Shown here piece after piece: positions 1-7,871 of a DNA stretch of 28,883 nt; within the stretch, counting starts at the first letter, position 1, and each line of letters starts with the position of its first letter. A model generated the notes under the pieces. The model was given only the letters and a program-made list of their open reading frames with translations. It was not told where the DNA came from and ran no database searches. Both the position numbers and the translations under genes were made by a program. Source of the stretch: S012-109 sp964425105 (GTDB lineage: Bacteria; Pseudomonadota; Gammaproteobacteria; SZUA-140); contig CAYRLE010000030.1 of assembly GCA_964425105.1 (NCBI GenBank), positions 1 through 28,883 of the forward strand, given 5' to 3'.

Positions 1-62
1 TCGCGATCCGCGAGGGTGGCCGCACCGTGGGTGCCGGCGTGGTGTCGAAGATTATCGAGTGA
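1..62 (+). CDS. tuf: Elongation factor Tu, C-terminal end (partial)
   Basis: Reading from base 3, the frame gives AIREGGRTVGAGVVSKIIE and a TGA stop at 60-62. This is the characteristic C-terminus of EF-Tu, the GTPase that brings aminoacyl-tRNA to the ribosome; E. coli EF-Tu ends AIREGGRTVGAGVVAKVLG. The rest of the gene lies outside the window. Its place immediately before rpsJ is the usual str-to-S10 junction in many proteobacteria, so S10-cluster transcription may enter from the str operon. Confidence 0.95.
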   Translation, partial: AIREGGRTVGAGVVSKIIE

Positions 63-135
63 TATGAGTGAGGAGTGAAGTGTTAGGAGTGAGGCGGGGA
101 GAATGCTCCTCACACCTCACGCCTAACACCTCACG
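63..135. repeat. Heptamer-repeat hairpin between tuf and rpsJ
   Basis: The tuf-rpsJ gap is almost filled by 7-bp units of the GGAGTGA/GTGTTAG type, followed by their reverse complements (CCTCACA, CCTCACG, CCTAACA, CCTCACG). The arms 75-94 and 115-134 are complementary at 18 of 20 positions, with a 20-nt loop. No T-run follows, so it is not a classical terminator. It resembles the arrays at 13964-14044 and 16113-16185. The rpsJ ribosome binding site (GGAGA near 141) lies just outside the right arm. Confidence 0.85.
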
Positions 136-152
136 AATCTGGAGATAGAAGC

Positions 153-470
153 ATGGCAACGAAGAGTCAGAGAATACGCATCCGCTTGAAGGCGTTCGAT
201 CATCGCCTGATTGACCGCTCGGCGCGCGAAATCGTGGAAACCGCCAAGCGCACCGGTGCCCATGTCAAGGGCCCGATTCCGCTGCCCACGCGCAAGGAAC
301 GCTTTACCGTGCTGATTTCACCCCACGTCAACAAGGATGCCCGGGATCAGTATGAGATCCGCACCCATAAGCGGGTGATGGATATCGTCGATCCCACTGA
401 CAAGACTGTGGATGCCTTGATGAAGCTGGATTTGGCAGCCGGCGTCGATGTGCAGATCAAGCTCAATTGA
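153..470 (+). CDS. rpsJ: 30S ribosomal protein S10
   Basis: This 105-aa protein is a full-length S10 (SQRIRIRLKAFDHRLID at the N-terminus, RTHKRVMDIVDPTDKTVDAL near the end). S10 sits in the head of the small subunit and, as NusE, also pairs with NusB in transcription antitermination. The ATG has a GGAGA ribosome binding site upstream. It is the first gene of the S10 operon. The E. coli-type long leader that L4 uses to regulate this operon is not present, because only about 90 bp separate it from tuf. Identification is firm. Confidence 0.98.
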   Translation: MATKSQRIRIRLKAFDHRLIDRSAREIVETAKRTGAHVKGPIPLPTRKERFTVLISPHVNKDARDQYEIRTHKRVMDIVDPTDKTVDALMKLDLAAGVDVQIKLN

Positions 471-510
471 GTCGGGCCGACGACGGGAACAGGAATAGAG
501 GTTTACAGCG

Positions 511-1152
511 ATGGCGATTGGAGTAGTTGGTCGAAAGTGTGGGATGACGCGGGTTTTTACCGAGGATGGCACTTCCATCCCGGTGACGGTAATCGAGGTC
601 GAGCCCAACCGTATTACCCAGAAAAAGACGCTGGAGAGCGATGGTTACTGCGCCCTTCAGGTTACCACCGGCACGCGCCGCGCCAACCGGGTCACCAAGC
701 CCTTGGCGGGACACTATGCCAGGGCGGGTGTGGAGGCCGGCCGCGGTCTGTGGGAGTTCCGCCTTGAAGAGGGAGAGGGTGAAGATCTCAGTGTTGGTGG
801 TGAAATCAAAGCCGATATTTTTCAGCCCGGGCAGAAGGTCGATGTGACTGGAGTCTCCATAGGCAAGGGTTTTGCCGGTGCTGTCAAGCGCCATAACTTC
901 GCCACTCAGGATGCTACCCACGGCAATTCACTATCCCATCGTGCCCCCGGATCCATTGGTCAGAACCAGACCCCGGGCCGGGTATTCAAGGGCAAGAAAA
1001 TGGCCGGTCACATGGGTAACGTGCGGCGCAGCATCCAGAATCTGGAAGTGGTGCGGGTGGACAGCGAGCGCAATCTGCTGTTGGTCAGGGGGGCGGTGCC
1101 CGGTGCGGCAGGCGGCAATGTGATCGTACGTCCGGCAGTAAAGGTGCGTTGA
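511..1152 (+). CDS. rplC: 50S ribosomal protein L3
   Basis: This 213-aa protein begins MAIGVVGRKCGMTRVF and contains the loop motif GSIGQNQTPGRVFKGKKMAG at about residues 148-167, which reaches toward the peptidyl transferase centre. A glutamine in this motif is methylated by PrmB in E. coli. L3 binds 23S rRNA early and helps start large-subunit assembly. It follows rpsJ by 40 bp and is followed by rplD after 11 bp. The TGAGG at its stop also supplies the ribosome binding site for rplD. Confidence 0.98.
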   Translation: MAIGVVGRKCGMTRVFTEDGTSIPVTVIEVEPNRITQKKTLESDGYCALQVTTGTRRANRVTKPLAGHYARAGVEAGRGLWEFRLEEGEGEDLSVGGEIKADIFQPGQKVDVTGVSIGKGFAGAVKRHNFATQDATHGNSLSHRAPGSIGQNQTPGRVFKGKKMAGHMGNVRRSIQNLEVVRVDSERNLLLVRGAVPGAAGGNVIVRPAVKVR

Positions 1153-1163
1153 GGTAGACAGAC

Positions 1164-1784
1164 ATGGAACTGAATTTGACGACAGCAACGGGGAAGGCTT
1201 CCAGTAAGGCGCTGGACGTTTCCGAGGTGACATTTGCCAGCCCCTTCAACGAGGCGCTGGTGCATCAGGCGGTCACCGCCTATCTGGCTGGCGCGCGCGC
1301 GGGTACGCGCGCCCAGAAAACCCGCGCCCAGGTGCGTGGCGGGGGCGCCAAGCCGTGGCGCCAGAAAGGCACCGGACGCGCGCGCGCCGGCACCATCCGC
1401 AGCCCCATCTGGCGGGGTGGCGGCAAGACCTTCGCGGCAGTGCCGGCCAACTACAGCCAGAAACTCAACAAGAAGATGTATCGTGCTGCCATGCGCTCGA
1501 TCCTTTCCGAGTTGCTGCGCCAGGAGCGTCTGCTGGTGGTGAGCGAGTTCGCCGTAGAGGCCGCCAAGACCAAGGAACTGGTAGACAAACTGAGCGCCCT
1601 GGGCCTGAGTGACGTGGTGATCGTCGCCGTCGAGCCCAATGACAATCTCTATCTGGCAGTGCGTAACCTGCCGTGGGCCGAGGTGATTGATGTGGCGGCG
1701 GTGAATCCTGTGACCCTGGTCCGGCACGAGAAGGTGTTGATGACTGCCGATGCGGTGAAGAAACTTGAGGAGCGGCTGGGATGA
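1164..1784 (+). CDS. rplD: 50S ribosomal protein L4
   Basis: This 206-aa L4 is recognised by the tunnel-loop segment RAGTRAQKTRAQVRGGGAKPW and the following GTGRARAGTIRSPIWRGGG (about residues 45-85). The extended loop lines the peptide exit tunnel. In E. coli, L4 also represses the S10 operon through a leader hairpin; that leader is not visible here, so this role is doubtful in this organism. The stop overlaps the rplW start by 4 bp (ATGA at 1781-1784), which suggests coupled translation. Confidence 0.98.
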   Translation: MELNLTTATGKASSKALDVSEVTFASPFNEALVHQAVTAYLAGARAGTRAQKTRAQVRGGGAKPWRQKGTGRARAGTIRSPIWRGGGKTFAAVPANYSQKLNKKMYRAAMRSILSELLRQERLLVVSEFAVEAAKTKELVDKLSALGLSDVVIVAVEPNDNLYLAVRNLPWAEVIDVAAVNPVTLVRHEKVLMTADAVKKLEERLG

Positions 1785-2077
1785 ACCAGGAACGACTGAT
1801 GAAAATCTTGTTGGCCCCCCATATTTCGGAAAAGGCAACGCTGGCCGCCGAACAACACAAGCAGTTCGTGTTCCACGTCGTGCCCGATGCCACCAAGCCC
1901 GAGATCAAGAAGGCCGTAGAACTGATGTTCGATGTTCAGGTGTCGGCAGTGCGGGTAGTCAATGTCAAGGGCAAGACCAAGCGTTTTGGCGCCAACATTG
2001 GTCGCCGCAACAATCTGAAGAAGGCCTATGTCTCCCTGAAGCCCGGTTTCGATATCGACTTCATGGGTACCCAGTAA
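1781..2077 (+). CDS. rplW: 50S ribosomal protein L23
   Basis: This 98-aa L23 (LLAPHISEKATLAAEQ at the N-terminus; GRRNNLKKAYVSLKPG near the end) stands at the exit of the peptide tunnel, where trigger factor and signal recognition particle dock. Glu17 in the ISEKA motif corresponds to the E. coli Glu18 that contacts trigger factor. The start codon lies inside the rplD stop (4-bp overlap), so no independent ribosome binding site is needed. Confidence 0.98.
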   Translation: MNQERLMKILLAPHISEKATLAAEQHKQFVFHVVPDATKPEIKKAVELMFDVQVSAVRVVNVKGKTKRFGANIGRRNNLKKAYVSLKPGFDIDFMGTQ

Positions 2078-2107
2078 GAAGGCAGATAAGGAAAAGGTTC
2101 AAAGATC

Positions 2108-2935
2108 ATGGCTGTAGTGAAGACAAAACCGACATCCGCGGGGCGCCGCTTCGTCGTCAAGGTGACTAACCCCGATCTTTATAAGGGCAAGCCCCATGCC
2201 CCCTTGCTGGAGAGTCAGTCCAAGTCGGCTGGGCGCAACAATCAGGGCCGCATCACCGTGCGCCACCATGGTGGTGGACACAAGCAACATTACCGGGTGA
2301 TCGACTTCAAACGCAACAAGTTCGATATTACCGGTCGCGTGGAACGTCTCGAATACGATCCCAACCGCAGTGCGCATATTGCATTGGTGCTTTATATTGA
2401 CGGCGAACGGCGGTATATTATCGCACCCCGGGGTGTTAAGGCGGGCGACGAGATCATCTCCGCCAACAATGCGCCCATCAAGGCAGGCAACAGCCTGCCC
2501 ATGCGCAACATCCCATTGGGTACGGTGATTCACTGTATCGAATTGAAGCCCGGCAAGGGTGCGCAGATGGCGCGCAGTGCTGGAACTTCCGCCCAGCTGG
2601 TGGCGAAGGAAGGCCCGCATGCCATCCTGCGCCTGCGCTCCGGCGAGATGCGCAAGGTGCTTCTGGAATGCCGCGCCACTATCGGTGAAGTGGGCAATAG
2701 TGCCCACGGCCTGCGTTCCCTGGGCAAGGCAGGCGCCTCACGCTGGCGCGGTATCCGTCCCACGGTGCGCGGGGTTGCCATGAACCCGGTGGATCACCCC
2801 CATGGTGGCGGTGAAGGGCGCACCTCTGGTGGCCGCCATCCCGTCAGCCCCTGGGGTATGCCCACCAAGGGTTACAAGACCCGGCATGTGAAGCGCACCA
2901 GCAAGATGATCGTGCGCCGTCGCAAGTCCAGATAA
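2108..2935 (+). CDS. rplB: 50S ribosomal protein L2
   Basis: This 275-aa L2 has the universally conserved C-terminal motif VDHPHGGGEGR (around residues 226-236), which contains the histidine implicated in peptidyl transferase centre function, and the basic C-terminal tail KMIVRRRKSR. The HHGGGHKQHYR segment near residue 55 is also typical. L2 is needed for subunit association and for building the active centre. AAGG ribosome binding sequence lies before the ATG. Length matches the bacterial family. Confidence 0.98.
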   Translation: MAVVKTKPTSAGRRFVVKVTNPDLYKGKPHAPLLESQSKSAGRNNQGRITVRHHGGGHKQHYRVIDFKRNKFDITGRVERLEYDPNRSAHIALVLYIDGERRYIIAPRGVKAGDEIISANNAPIKAGNSLPMRNIPLGTVIHCIELKPGKGAQMARSAGTSAQLVAKEGPHAILRLRSGEMRKVLLECRATIGEVGNSAHGLRSLGKAGASRWRGIRPTVRGVAMNPVDHPHGGGEGRTSGGRHPVSPWGMPTKGYKTRHVKRTSKMIVRRRKSR

Positions 2936-2966
2936 GTTATTGATGATAGAGAGAAGAGGTTAACAG

Positions 2967-3239
2967 ATGCCGCGTTCAATCAAAAAAGGACCATTCGTCG
3001 ACCTGCATTTAATGAACAAGGTTGAACAGGCGGTGGCGGCTCACAGTAGACGGCCCATAAAGACCTGGTCGCGCCGCTCCATGGTGGTGCCGGAGATGGT
3101 GGGCCTGACCATTGCCGTACACAACGGCAGGCAGCATGTGCCCATCCTGATTTCAGAGAACATGGTTGGCCACAAGCTGGGTGAATTTGCAATGACCCGT
3201 ACCTTCAAAGGGCATGCGGGCGACAGAAAGGCGAAGTAG
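2967..3239 (+). CDS. rpsS: 30S ribosomal protein S19
   Basis: This 90-aa S19 begins MPRSIKKGPFVDLHLMNKVE and has the GHKLGEFAMTRTFKGHAGD segment at the C-terminal end, which is characteristic. It sits in the head of the 30S subunit, pairs with S13 and contacts A-site tRNA and the large subunit. An AGAGG ribosome binding site precedes the ATG by 8 bases. It sits between rplB and rplV, the invariant order of the S10 operon. Confidence 0.98.
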   Translation: MPRSIKKGPFVDLHLMNKVEQAVAAHSRRPIKTWSRRSMVVPEMVGLTIAVHNGRQHVPILISENMVGHKLGEFAMTRTFKGHAGDRKAK

Positions 3240-3253
3240 AAAGGGCTCTAACG

Positions 3254-3586
3254 ATGGAAGTATGTGCAAAACGTAGATATGCAGATATATCTGCACAGAA
3301 GTGCCGCCTCGTAGCAGACCAGATTCGCGGCCTGCCGGTGGAGCGCGCGCTGGGTGTGCTGGCCTTCAGCCAGAAGAAGGCTGCCGGGCTGGTCAAGAAG
3401 GTGCTGGAGTCGGCAATCGCCAATGCCGAACACAACGAAGGTGCCGATATCGACGAGCTCAAGGTCTCGCAGGTGTTCGTGGACGAAGGTCCTGTCTCCA
3501 AGCGCTGGCGGGCGCGGGCAAGAGGCCGGGCCAACCGTATCCTGAAGCGCGCCAGCCATATTACCGTAGCCGTGAGCGACGATTGA
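3254..3586 (+). CDS. rplV: 50S ribosomal protein L22
   Basis: This 110-aa L22 starts MEVCAKRRYADISAQKCRLVADQIRG. Its long beta-hairpin, ending SKRWRARARGRANRILKRASHITV, extends into the exit tunnel at the constriction site. That hairpin is the part touched by arrest peptides and altered in some macrolide-resistant strains. AAGGG lies before the start. It is 27 bp upstream of rpsC and belongs to the same transcript. Confidence 0.98.
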   Translation: MEVCAKRRYADISAQKCRLVADQIRGLPVERALGVLAFSQKKAAGLVKKVLESAIANAEHNEGADIDELKVSQVFVDEGPVSKRWRARARGRANRILKRASHITVAVSDD

Positions 3587-3613
3587 TCCATACAAATTTT
3601 AGAGAGTGACAGC

Positions 3614-4291
3614 ATGGGGCAAAAAGTACATCCAACCGGCATCAGGCTGGGCATCGTAAAGGACTGGACCTCGAAGTGGTATGCCGATAGCGGTAACTAT
3701 GCCGACTATCTGTATACCGACTTGAAGGTGCGCGATTTTCTCAAGAAGAAACTGGCCCAGGCCTCGGTGAGCAGGATCCAGATCGAGCGGCCGGCACGCA
3801 CGGCCCACATTACGATCCGCACTGCGCGGCCCGGTATGGTGATCGGCAAGAAGGGCGAGGACATTGAGATGTTGCGCCGCGAAGTGGCCGCAATGATGGG
3901 TATCCCCGTGCATATCAATATCGAGGAGATCCGCAAGCCGGAACTCGATGCACAACTGGTGGCGGAAAGCATCGCTCAGCAGATCGAGCGCCGCATTATG
4001 TATCGCCGCGCCATGAAGCGTGCTGTCACCAACACCATGCGTCTCGGTGCCCAGGGGATCAAAGTCAATGTTGCCGGCCGCTTGAACGGTGCCGAGATCG
4101 CGCGCCGGGAATGGTATCGGGAAGGTCGTGTGCCACTGCACACCCTGCGAGCCGACATCGACTATGGCTTCGCCGAAGCCAATACCACCTCCGGTGTCAT
4201 CGGCGTCAAGGTATGGGTGTTCAAGGGTGAAGTATTCGAGGACGTGATGCAGGAACAGGGCGCTGCATCCGATAAGGCGGAAGCCAGCTAA
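3614..4291 (+). CDS. rpsC: 30S ribosomal protein S3
   Basis: This 225-aa S3 begins MGQKVHPTGIRLGIVKDW. It has an N-terminal type II KH domain with the GKKG loop in VIGKKGEDIEMLRREV (about residues 77-92) and a C-terminal domain with GAQGIKVNVAGRLNGAEIAR. S3 forms part of the mRNA entry tunnel with S4 and S5 and contributes to ribosomal helicase activity. The short alanine-rich tail (GAASDKAEAS) is variable in the family. Confidence 0.98.
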   Translation: MGQKVHPTGIRLGIVKDWTSKWYADSGNYADYLYTDLKVRDFLKKKLAQASVSRIQIERPARTAHITIRTARPGMVIGKKGEDIEMLRREVAAMMGIPVHINIEEIRKPELDAQLVAESIAQQIERRIMYRRAMKRAVTNTMRLGAQGIKVNVAGRLNGAEIARREWYREGRVPLHTLRADIDYGFAEANTTSGVIGVKVWVFKGEVFEDVMQEQGAASDKAEAS

Positions 4292-4306
4292 GAGAGGTAG
4301 CGTATC

Positions 4307-4720
4307 ATGCTGCAGCCGAAGAAAACCAAGTATCGTAAACAGCACAAGGGACGCAATCGCGGCATTGCCATGACCGGCAACCGGGTGAGCTTTGGTGAAT
4401 ATGGCCTGAAGGCCACCACGCGGGGACGCATCACCGCACGTCAGATCGAAGCGGCGCGGCGCGCCATGACACGCTATATCAAGCGCGGTGGCAAGATCTG
4501 GATTCGTGTCTTCCCCGACAAGCCGATTACCAAGAAGCCGGTGGAAGTGCGCCAGGGTAAAGGTAAGGGTAATGTCGAATACTGGGTGGCGCTTACCCAG
4601 CCCGGCCGGGTCCTCTATGAGATGGAGGGCGTTCCTGAGTCGGTGGCCAGAGAGGCGTTTCGCCTGGCCGCAGCCAAGCTGCCGGTCAGAACCACTTTCG
4701 TTTCACGGAATGTAATGTGA
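4307..4720 (+). CDS. rplP: 50S ribosomal protein L16
   Basis: This 137-aa L16 begins MLQPKKTKYRKQHKGRNRG and contains WIRVFPDKPITKKPVEVRQG and KGKGNVEYWVALTQPG. L16 organises the aminoacyl-tRNA site of the large subunit. The arginine in VRQGKGKGN corresponds to Arg81 of E. coli L16, which is hydroxylated by RoxA/YcfD. GAGAGG precedes the start. The stop TGA (4718-4720) shares its last base with the rpmC start (TGATG), so the two are likely translationally coupled. Confidence 0.98.
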   Translation: MLQPKKTKYRKQHKGRNRGIAMTGNRVSFGEYGLKATTRGRITARQIEAARRAMTRYIKRGGKIWIRVFPDKPITKKPVEVRQGKGKGNVEYWVALTQPGRVLYEMEGVPESVAREAFRLAAAKLPVRTTFVSRNVM

Positions 4721-4923
4721 TGAAGGCAAACGAATTGAGAGAAAAATCGATCCCGGAACTGAAGCAGGAACTGCTGGAGCGACTGCGTGAACAGTTCAAT
4801 CTACGCATGCAGAAAGGCTCCGGACAGTTGAACCAGAGCCACAAACTGGGTGCAGTACGGCGTGACATTGCACGTATTCATACGGTGATCAATCAAAAGG
4901 AAAAGGCGGGTGAGACGTCATGA
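4720..4923 (+). CDS. rpmC: 50S ribosomal protein L29
   Basis: This 67-aa L29 (MKANELREKSIPELKQELLE, then LRMQKGSGQLNQSHKLGAVRRDIARIHTV) is a two-helix protein near the tunnel exit, next to L23. I chose ATG 4720 over the in-frame GTG 4717 because it gives the family N-terminus. It overlaps the rplP stop by one base and the rpsQ start by four (ATGA at 4920-4923), so rplP-rpmC-rpsQ is a tightly coupled triplet. Confidence 0.97.
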   Translation: MKANELREKSIPELKQELLERLREQFNLRMQKGSGQLNQSHKLGAVRRDIARIHTVINQKEKAGETS

Positions 4924-5180
4924 GTGAAAAGGATAAGGCTATGCGCACCGTGACCGGTTGTGTGGTCAGCAATAAGATGGACAAAACCATTACGGTCAAG
5001 ATCGAGCGCAAGGTCCCCCACCCGCTGTACAAGAAATACGTGCGTCGCTCGACCAAGATCCATGCCCACGATGAGAATAACGAGTGCAGTATCGGCGATG
5101 TCGTGATGGTGGTGGAATGCCGGCCCTTGTCGAAGAGCAAGTCCTGGCGCCTGCTCAAGGTTGTCGAGACGACGGCCTGA
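4920..5180 (+). CDS. rpsQ: 30S ribosomal protein S17
   Basis: This 86-aa S17 has the OB-fold sequence RTVTGCVVSNKMDKTITVKI followed by HPLYKKYVRRSTKIHAHDE and GDVVMVVECRPLSKSKSWRL. It binds the 5' and central 16S domains early in assembly. It is the last gene of the classical S10 operon. The next gene, rplN, follows after 65 bp without any terminator-like hairpin, so the S10 and spc groups are probably co-transcribed. Confidence 0.98.
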   Translation: MSEKDKAMRTVTGCVVSNKMDKTITVKIERKVPHPLYKKYVRRSTKIHAHDENNECSIGDVVMVVECRPLSKSKSWRLLKVVETTA

Positions 5181-5245
5181 AGCAGCTGCTGAAACTAGCG
5201 CGGCAGAAGCGGAAAAGAAACGAAGATATTTTTTGGAGATAAACG

Positions 5246-5614
5246 ATGATACAGATGCAGTCGAGACTGGAGGTTGCTGACAACAGCGGTGCACGCCAGT
5301 TGATGTGTATCAAGGTGCTCGGTGGCTCGCACCGCCGCTATGCCAATATCGGGGATATCATCAAGGTCAGTGTCAAGGAGGCCATCCCCCGCGGCAAGGT
5401 GAAAAAGGGCGAGGTTTACAGTGCTGTTGTGGTGCGCACCAGAAAGGGCGTACGTCGCCCCGATGGATCGCTTATACGCTTCGACAGCAATGCCGCGGTG
5501 CTGCTCAACAACCAGAAGCAGCCTATCGGCACTCGTATCTTCGGGCCGGTAACGCGCGAATTGCGAACCGAGCAGTTCATGAAAATCATTTCGCTTGCGC
5601 CGGAAGTATTGTGA
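5246..5614 (+). CDS. rplN: 50S ribosomal protein L14
   Basis: This 122-aa L14 begins MIQMQSRLEVADNSGARQLMCIKVLGGS and ends RELRTEQFMKIISLAPEVL, exactly the family size. It lies at the subunit interface, takes part in an intersubunit bridge, and is the docking site of the silencing factor RsfS. TTGGAGA is well placed before the ATG. It is the first gene of the spc group. No convincing separate promoter was seen in the 65 bp before it. Confidence 0.98.
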   Translation: MIQMQSRLEVADNSGARQLMCIKVLGGSHRRYANIGDIIKVSVKEAIPRGKVKKGEVYSAVVVRTRKGVRRPDGSLIRFDSNAAVLLNNQKQPIGTRIFGPVTRELRTEQFMKIISLAPEVL

Positions 5615-5647
5615 GACAGCTGCAGGCTGAACAGTGGGATCAGTAGG

Positions 5648-5965
5648 ATGCGTAAGTTCAAGAAAAACGATGATGTAATAGTGATTGCCGGCAAGGACAA
5701 GGGCAAGCGTGGAACGATCGTGCGCGTGTTGGAGGACGACCGGGTGGTGGTGGAGAACGTCAATGTGGTCAAACGTCACACCAAAGCCAACCCCGCCAAG
5801 GGGACCCCGGGCGGGATCGTTGAAAAAGAGATGCCGATCCATGCTTCCAACGTGGCCCATTTCAACCCGGTGAGCAAGAAGGCCGACCGGGTCGGGTTCC
5901 GCACCCTTGAGGACGGCCGCAAGGTGCGCTTCTTCAAGTCGAACGATGAAGTGCTGGATGTCTGA
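5648..5965 (+). CDS. rplX: 50S ribosomal protein L24
   Basis: This 105-aa L24 has the KOW motif at the N-terminus (KKNDDVIVIAGKDKGKRGTI, about residues 5-24) and the family segment EKEMPIHASNVAHFNPVSKKADRVGF. L24 is one of the two assembly-initiating proteins of the large subunit and binds the 5' end of 23S rRNA. The ribosome binding site is poor (AGTAGGATG is very close to the start), so it may depend on translation of rplN 33 bp upstream. Confidence 0.98.
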   Translation: MRKFKKNDDVIVIAGKDKGKRGTIVRVLEDDRVVVENVNVVKRHTKANPAKGTPGGIVEKEMPIHASNVAHFNPVSKKADRVGFRTLEDGRKVRFFKSNDEVLDV

Positions 5966-6000
5966 ACAGAGATAGATACGCGAAAAGACTGGATTTGATT

Positions 6001-6540
6001 ATGGCAAGATTGCAGGAACATTATCGCAGCACGGTGGTGCCCAGCCTCATGGAGCGCTTTGGTTACCAGAGTGTCATGCAGGTGCCCAGAGTCACCAAGA
6101 TCACCCTCAATATGGGGCTTGGCGAGGCGGTGGGTGACAAGAAGATCATCGAGCACGCCGTGGGCGATATGACGAAAATCAGCGGCCAGCGACCGGTGGT
6201 GACCAAGGCGCGCAAATCAGTGGCTGGATTCAAGATCCGTGAAGGCTGGCCTATCGGCTGCAAGGTTACCCTGCGGCGGGTACGGATGTACGAATTCCTC
6301 GACCGGCTGATCAATATCGCCATCCCCCGTATTCGCGACTTTCGTGGCCTCAATGGCAAGGCCTTCGACGGTCGCGGCAATTACAGCATGGGGGTGCGCG
6401 AGCAGATCATGTTTCCAGAAATCGAGTATGACAAGATCGATACCTTGCGCGGACTGGACATCATTATCACTACCAGCGCCAGAAACGACGAAGAGGGCCG
6501 GGCGCTGCTGGCGGCTTTCAGTTTTCCATTCAGAAATTAG
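6001..6540 (+). CDS. rplE: 50S ribosomal protein L5
   Basis: This 179-aa L5 begins MARLQEHYRSTVVPSLMERF. Typical segments are VPRVTKITLNMGLGEA and YSMGVREQIMFPEIEYDKID. L5 binds 5S rRNA and contacts P-site tRNA and S13. ATG 6001 was chosen because it gives the usual family length; an in-frame TTG at 5995 is possible but less likely. The ribosome binding site is weak. In E. coli, S8 represses the spc operon at the start of this gene; I could not identify that hairpin here. Confidence 0.97.
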   Translation: MARLQEHYRSTVVPSLMERFGYQSVMQVPRVTKITLNMGLGEAVGDKKIIEHAVGDMTKISGQRPVVTKARKSVAGFKIREGWPIGCKVTLRRVRMYEFLDRLINIAIPRIRDFRGLNGKAFDGRGNYSMGVREQIMFPEIEYDKIDTLRGLDIIITTSARNDEEGRALLAAFSFPFRN

Positions 6541-6553
6541 CACAGGTGGCATA

Positions 6554-6859
6554 ATGGCAAAAACCTCAATGGTCAATCGCGAGCTCAAAAGACAGCGTAC
6601 GGTACAGAAATACGCTGCCAAAAGGGCGGAATTGAAGCGCATACTGAAGGACCCCAACCTCAGCGATGAAGATCGCAGCGAAGCATGGCGTAAGTTTCAT
6701 TCACTGCCGCGCGATGCCAGCCCCAGCCGTTTGCGCAACCGCTGCCGTCTCAGTGGTCGGCCCCACGGTTTCTACCGCAAATTCGGCCTGGGACGTAACA
6801 AGCTGCGCGAGGCCGCCATGCGCGGCGACATCCCAGGACTGGTCAAGGCCAGTTGGTAA
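6554..6859 (+). CDS. rpsN: 30S ribosomal protein S14 (long, zinc-free form)
   Basis: This 101-aa S14 begins MAKTSMVNRELKRQRTVQKY and ends FGLGRNKLREAAMRGDIPGL plus VKASW. It is the long form without the zinc-binding CxxC pairs; only one cysteine remains (RNRCRLSGRPHGFYRKFG). S14 is in the 30S head and contacts S3, S10 and S19. AGGTGG precedes the start by five bases. The zinc-free S14 contrasts with S4 and L36 in this cluster, which do carry zinc-type cysteines. Confidence 0.97.
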   Translation: MAKTSMVNRELKRQRTVQKYAAKRAELKRILKDPNLSDEDRSEAWRKFHSLPRDASPSRLRNRCRLSGRPHGFYRKFGLGRNKLREAAMRGDIPGLVKASW

Positions 6860-6912
6860 TTGCTCGGGAATGATGGAATTCACACAGACAAGCAATCGTT
6901 GGAACTAATATT

Positions 6913-7308
6913 ATGAGCATGAATGACCCCATAGCGGACATGTTGACACGTATCCGTAATGCCCAGGCAGCTGAGAAGGCTGAGGTCAGCATGCCTTCCT
7001 CCAAAGCCAAGCAGGCAATCGCCAAGGTGCTGAAGGATGAAGGATACATAGCTGATTATGCCGTGGCGGGTGACGAAAAGAAGCCGCAATTGATCGTCAC
7101 CCTGAAGTACTATGAGGGACGGCCCGTGATCGAGCAGATCAAGCGGGTCAGCCGACCTGGGCTGCGTGCCTATCGCGCCAAGGATGAGCTACCACGGGTC
7201 AATGGTGGGCTCGGTATTGCCATTGTTTCCACTTCGGCCGGAGTAATGACTGATCGCGCAGCCCGCGCGGCAGGCCATGGCGGTGAAGTGATCTGCATTG
7301 TTTCATAA
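6913..7308 (+). CDS. rpsH: 30S ribosomal protein S8
   Basis: This 131-aa S8 begins MSMNDPIADMLTRIRNAQAA and ends with the strongly conserved GIAIVSTSAGVMTDRAARAA plus GHGGEVICIVS. It binds helix 21 of 16S rRNA and is the translational repressor of the spc operon in E. coli. Its ribosome binding site is weak (TTGGAAC). It is followed by rplF after 16 bp. Identification is firm. Confidence 0.98.
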   Translation: MSMNDPIADMLTRIRNAQAAEKAEVSMPSSKAKQAIAKVLKDEGYIADYAVAGDEKKPQLIVTLKYYEGRPVIEQIKRVSRPGLRAYRAKDELPRVNGGLGIAIVSTSAGVMTDRAARAAGHGGEVICIVS

Positions 7309-7324
7309 GTGAAGATATAGAGCC

Positions 7325-7858
7325 ATGTCCAGAGTTGCAAAAAAACCGGTTGCCATCCCCTCTGCAGTCGAGGTGAAGGTCAATGACGACACTATCGAGG
7401 TCAAGGGCGCCAAGGGCCAGCTGCACTACACCCTGCATAGCGATGTCCAGCTTGTCCAGGAAGGCGGCGAGCTCAAGGTCAGGGCGCGTAATGGCAGCAA
7501 GAGGGCCAATGCCATGGCCGGTACAACGCGCGCCCTGGTCAACAACATGCTGACCGGTGTCAGCCAGGGCTTCGAGAAGAAGCTCTCTCTGGTGGGAGTC
7601 GGTTATCGTGCTCAGGCGCAGGGCAAAACCCTGAACCTCACCCTTGGATTTTCCCATCCGGTCAACTATGAGGTGCCCGAGGGCGTCTCGGTGGAGACCC
7701 CGAGCCAGACCGAGATCGTAGTCAAGGGGGTGGACAAGCAGCGGGTCGGCCAGGTGGCTGCCGAGATTCGCGCCTATCGCCCCCCGGAGCCCTACAAGGG
7801 CAAGGGTGTGCGTTACGCCGACGAGCAGATTGTACTCAAAGAGGCCAAGAAGAAATAA
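7325..7858 (+). CDS. rplF: 50S ribosomal protein L6
   Basis: This 177-aa L6 has the duplicated alpha/beta domain pattern. The N-terminal half contains VKGAKGQLHYTLHSDV and the C-terminal half contains GFSHPVNYEVPEGVSVETPS, ending RAYRPPEPYKGKGVRYADEQ plus IVLKEAKKK. L6 lies near the sarcin-ricin loop, where the translation factor GTPases bind. It is the expected length and sits between rpsH and rplR. Confidence 0.98.
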   Translation: MSRVAKKPVAIPSAVEVKVNDDTIEVKGAKGQLHYTLHSDVQLVQEGGELKVRARNGSKRANAMAGTTRALVNNMLTGVSQGFEKKLSLVGVGYRAQAQGKTLNLTLGFSHPVNYEVPEGVSVETPSQTEIVVKGVDKQRVGQVAAEIRAYRPPEPYKGKGVRYADEQIVLKEAKKK

Positions 7859-7871
7859 GGAAGGTGTAGTG

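Noticed and set aside
3599..4345. A 248-codon open frame antisense to rpsC
   Set aside because: It is fully covered by rpsC and parts of neighbouring ribosomal genes and has no family features.
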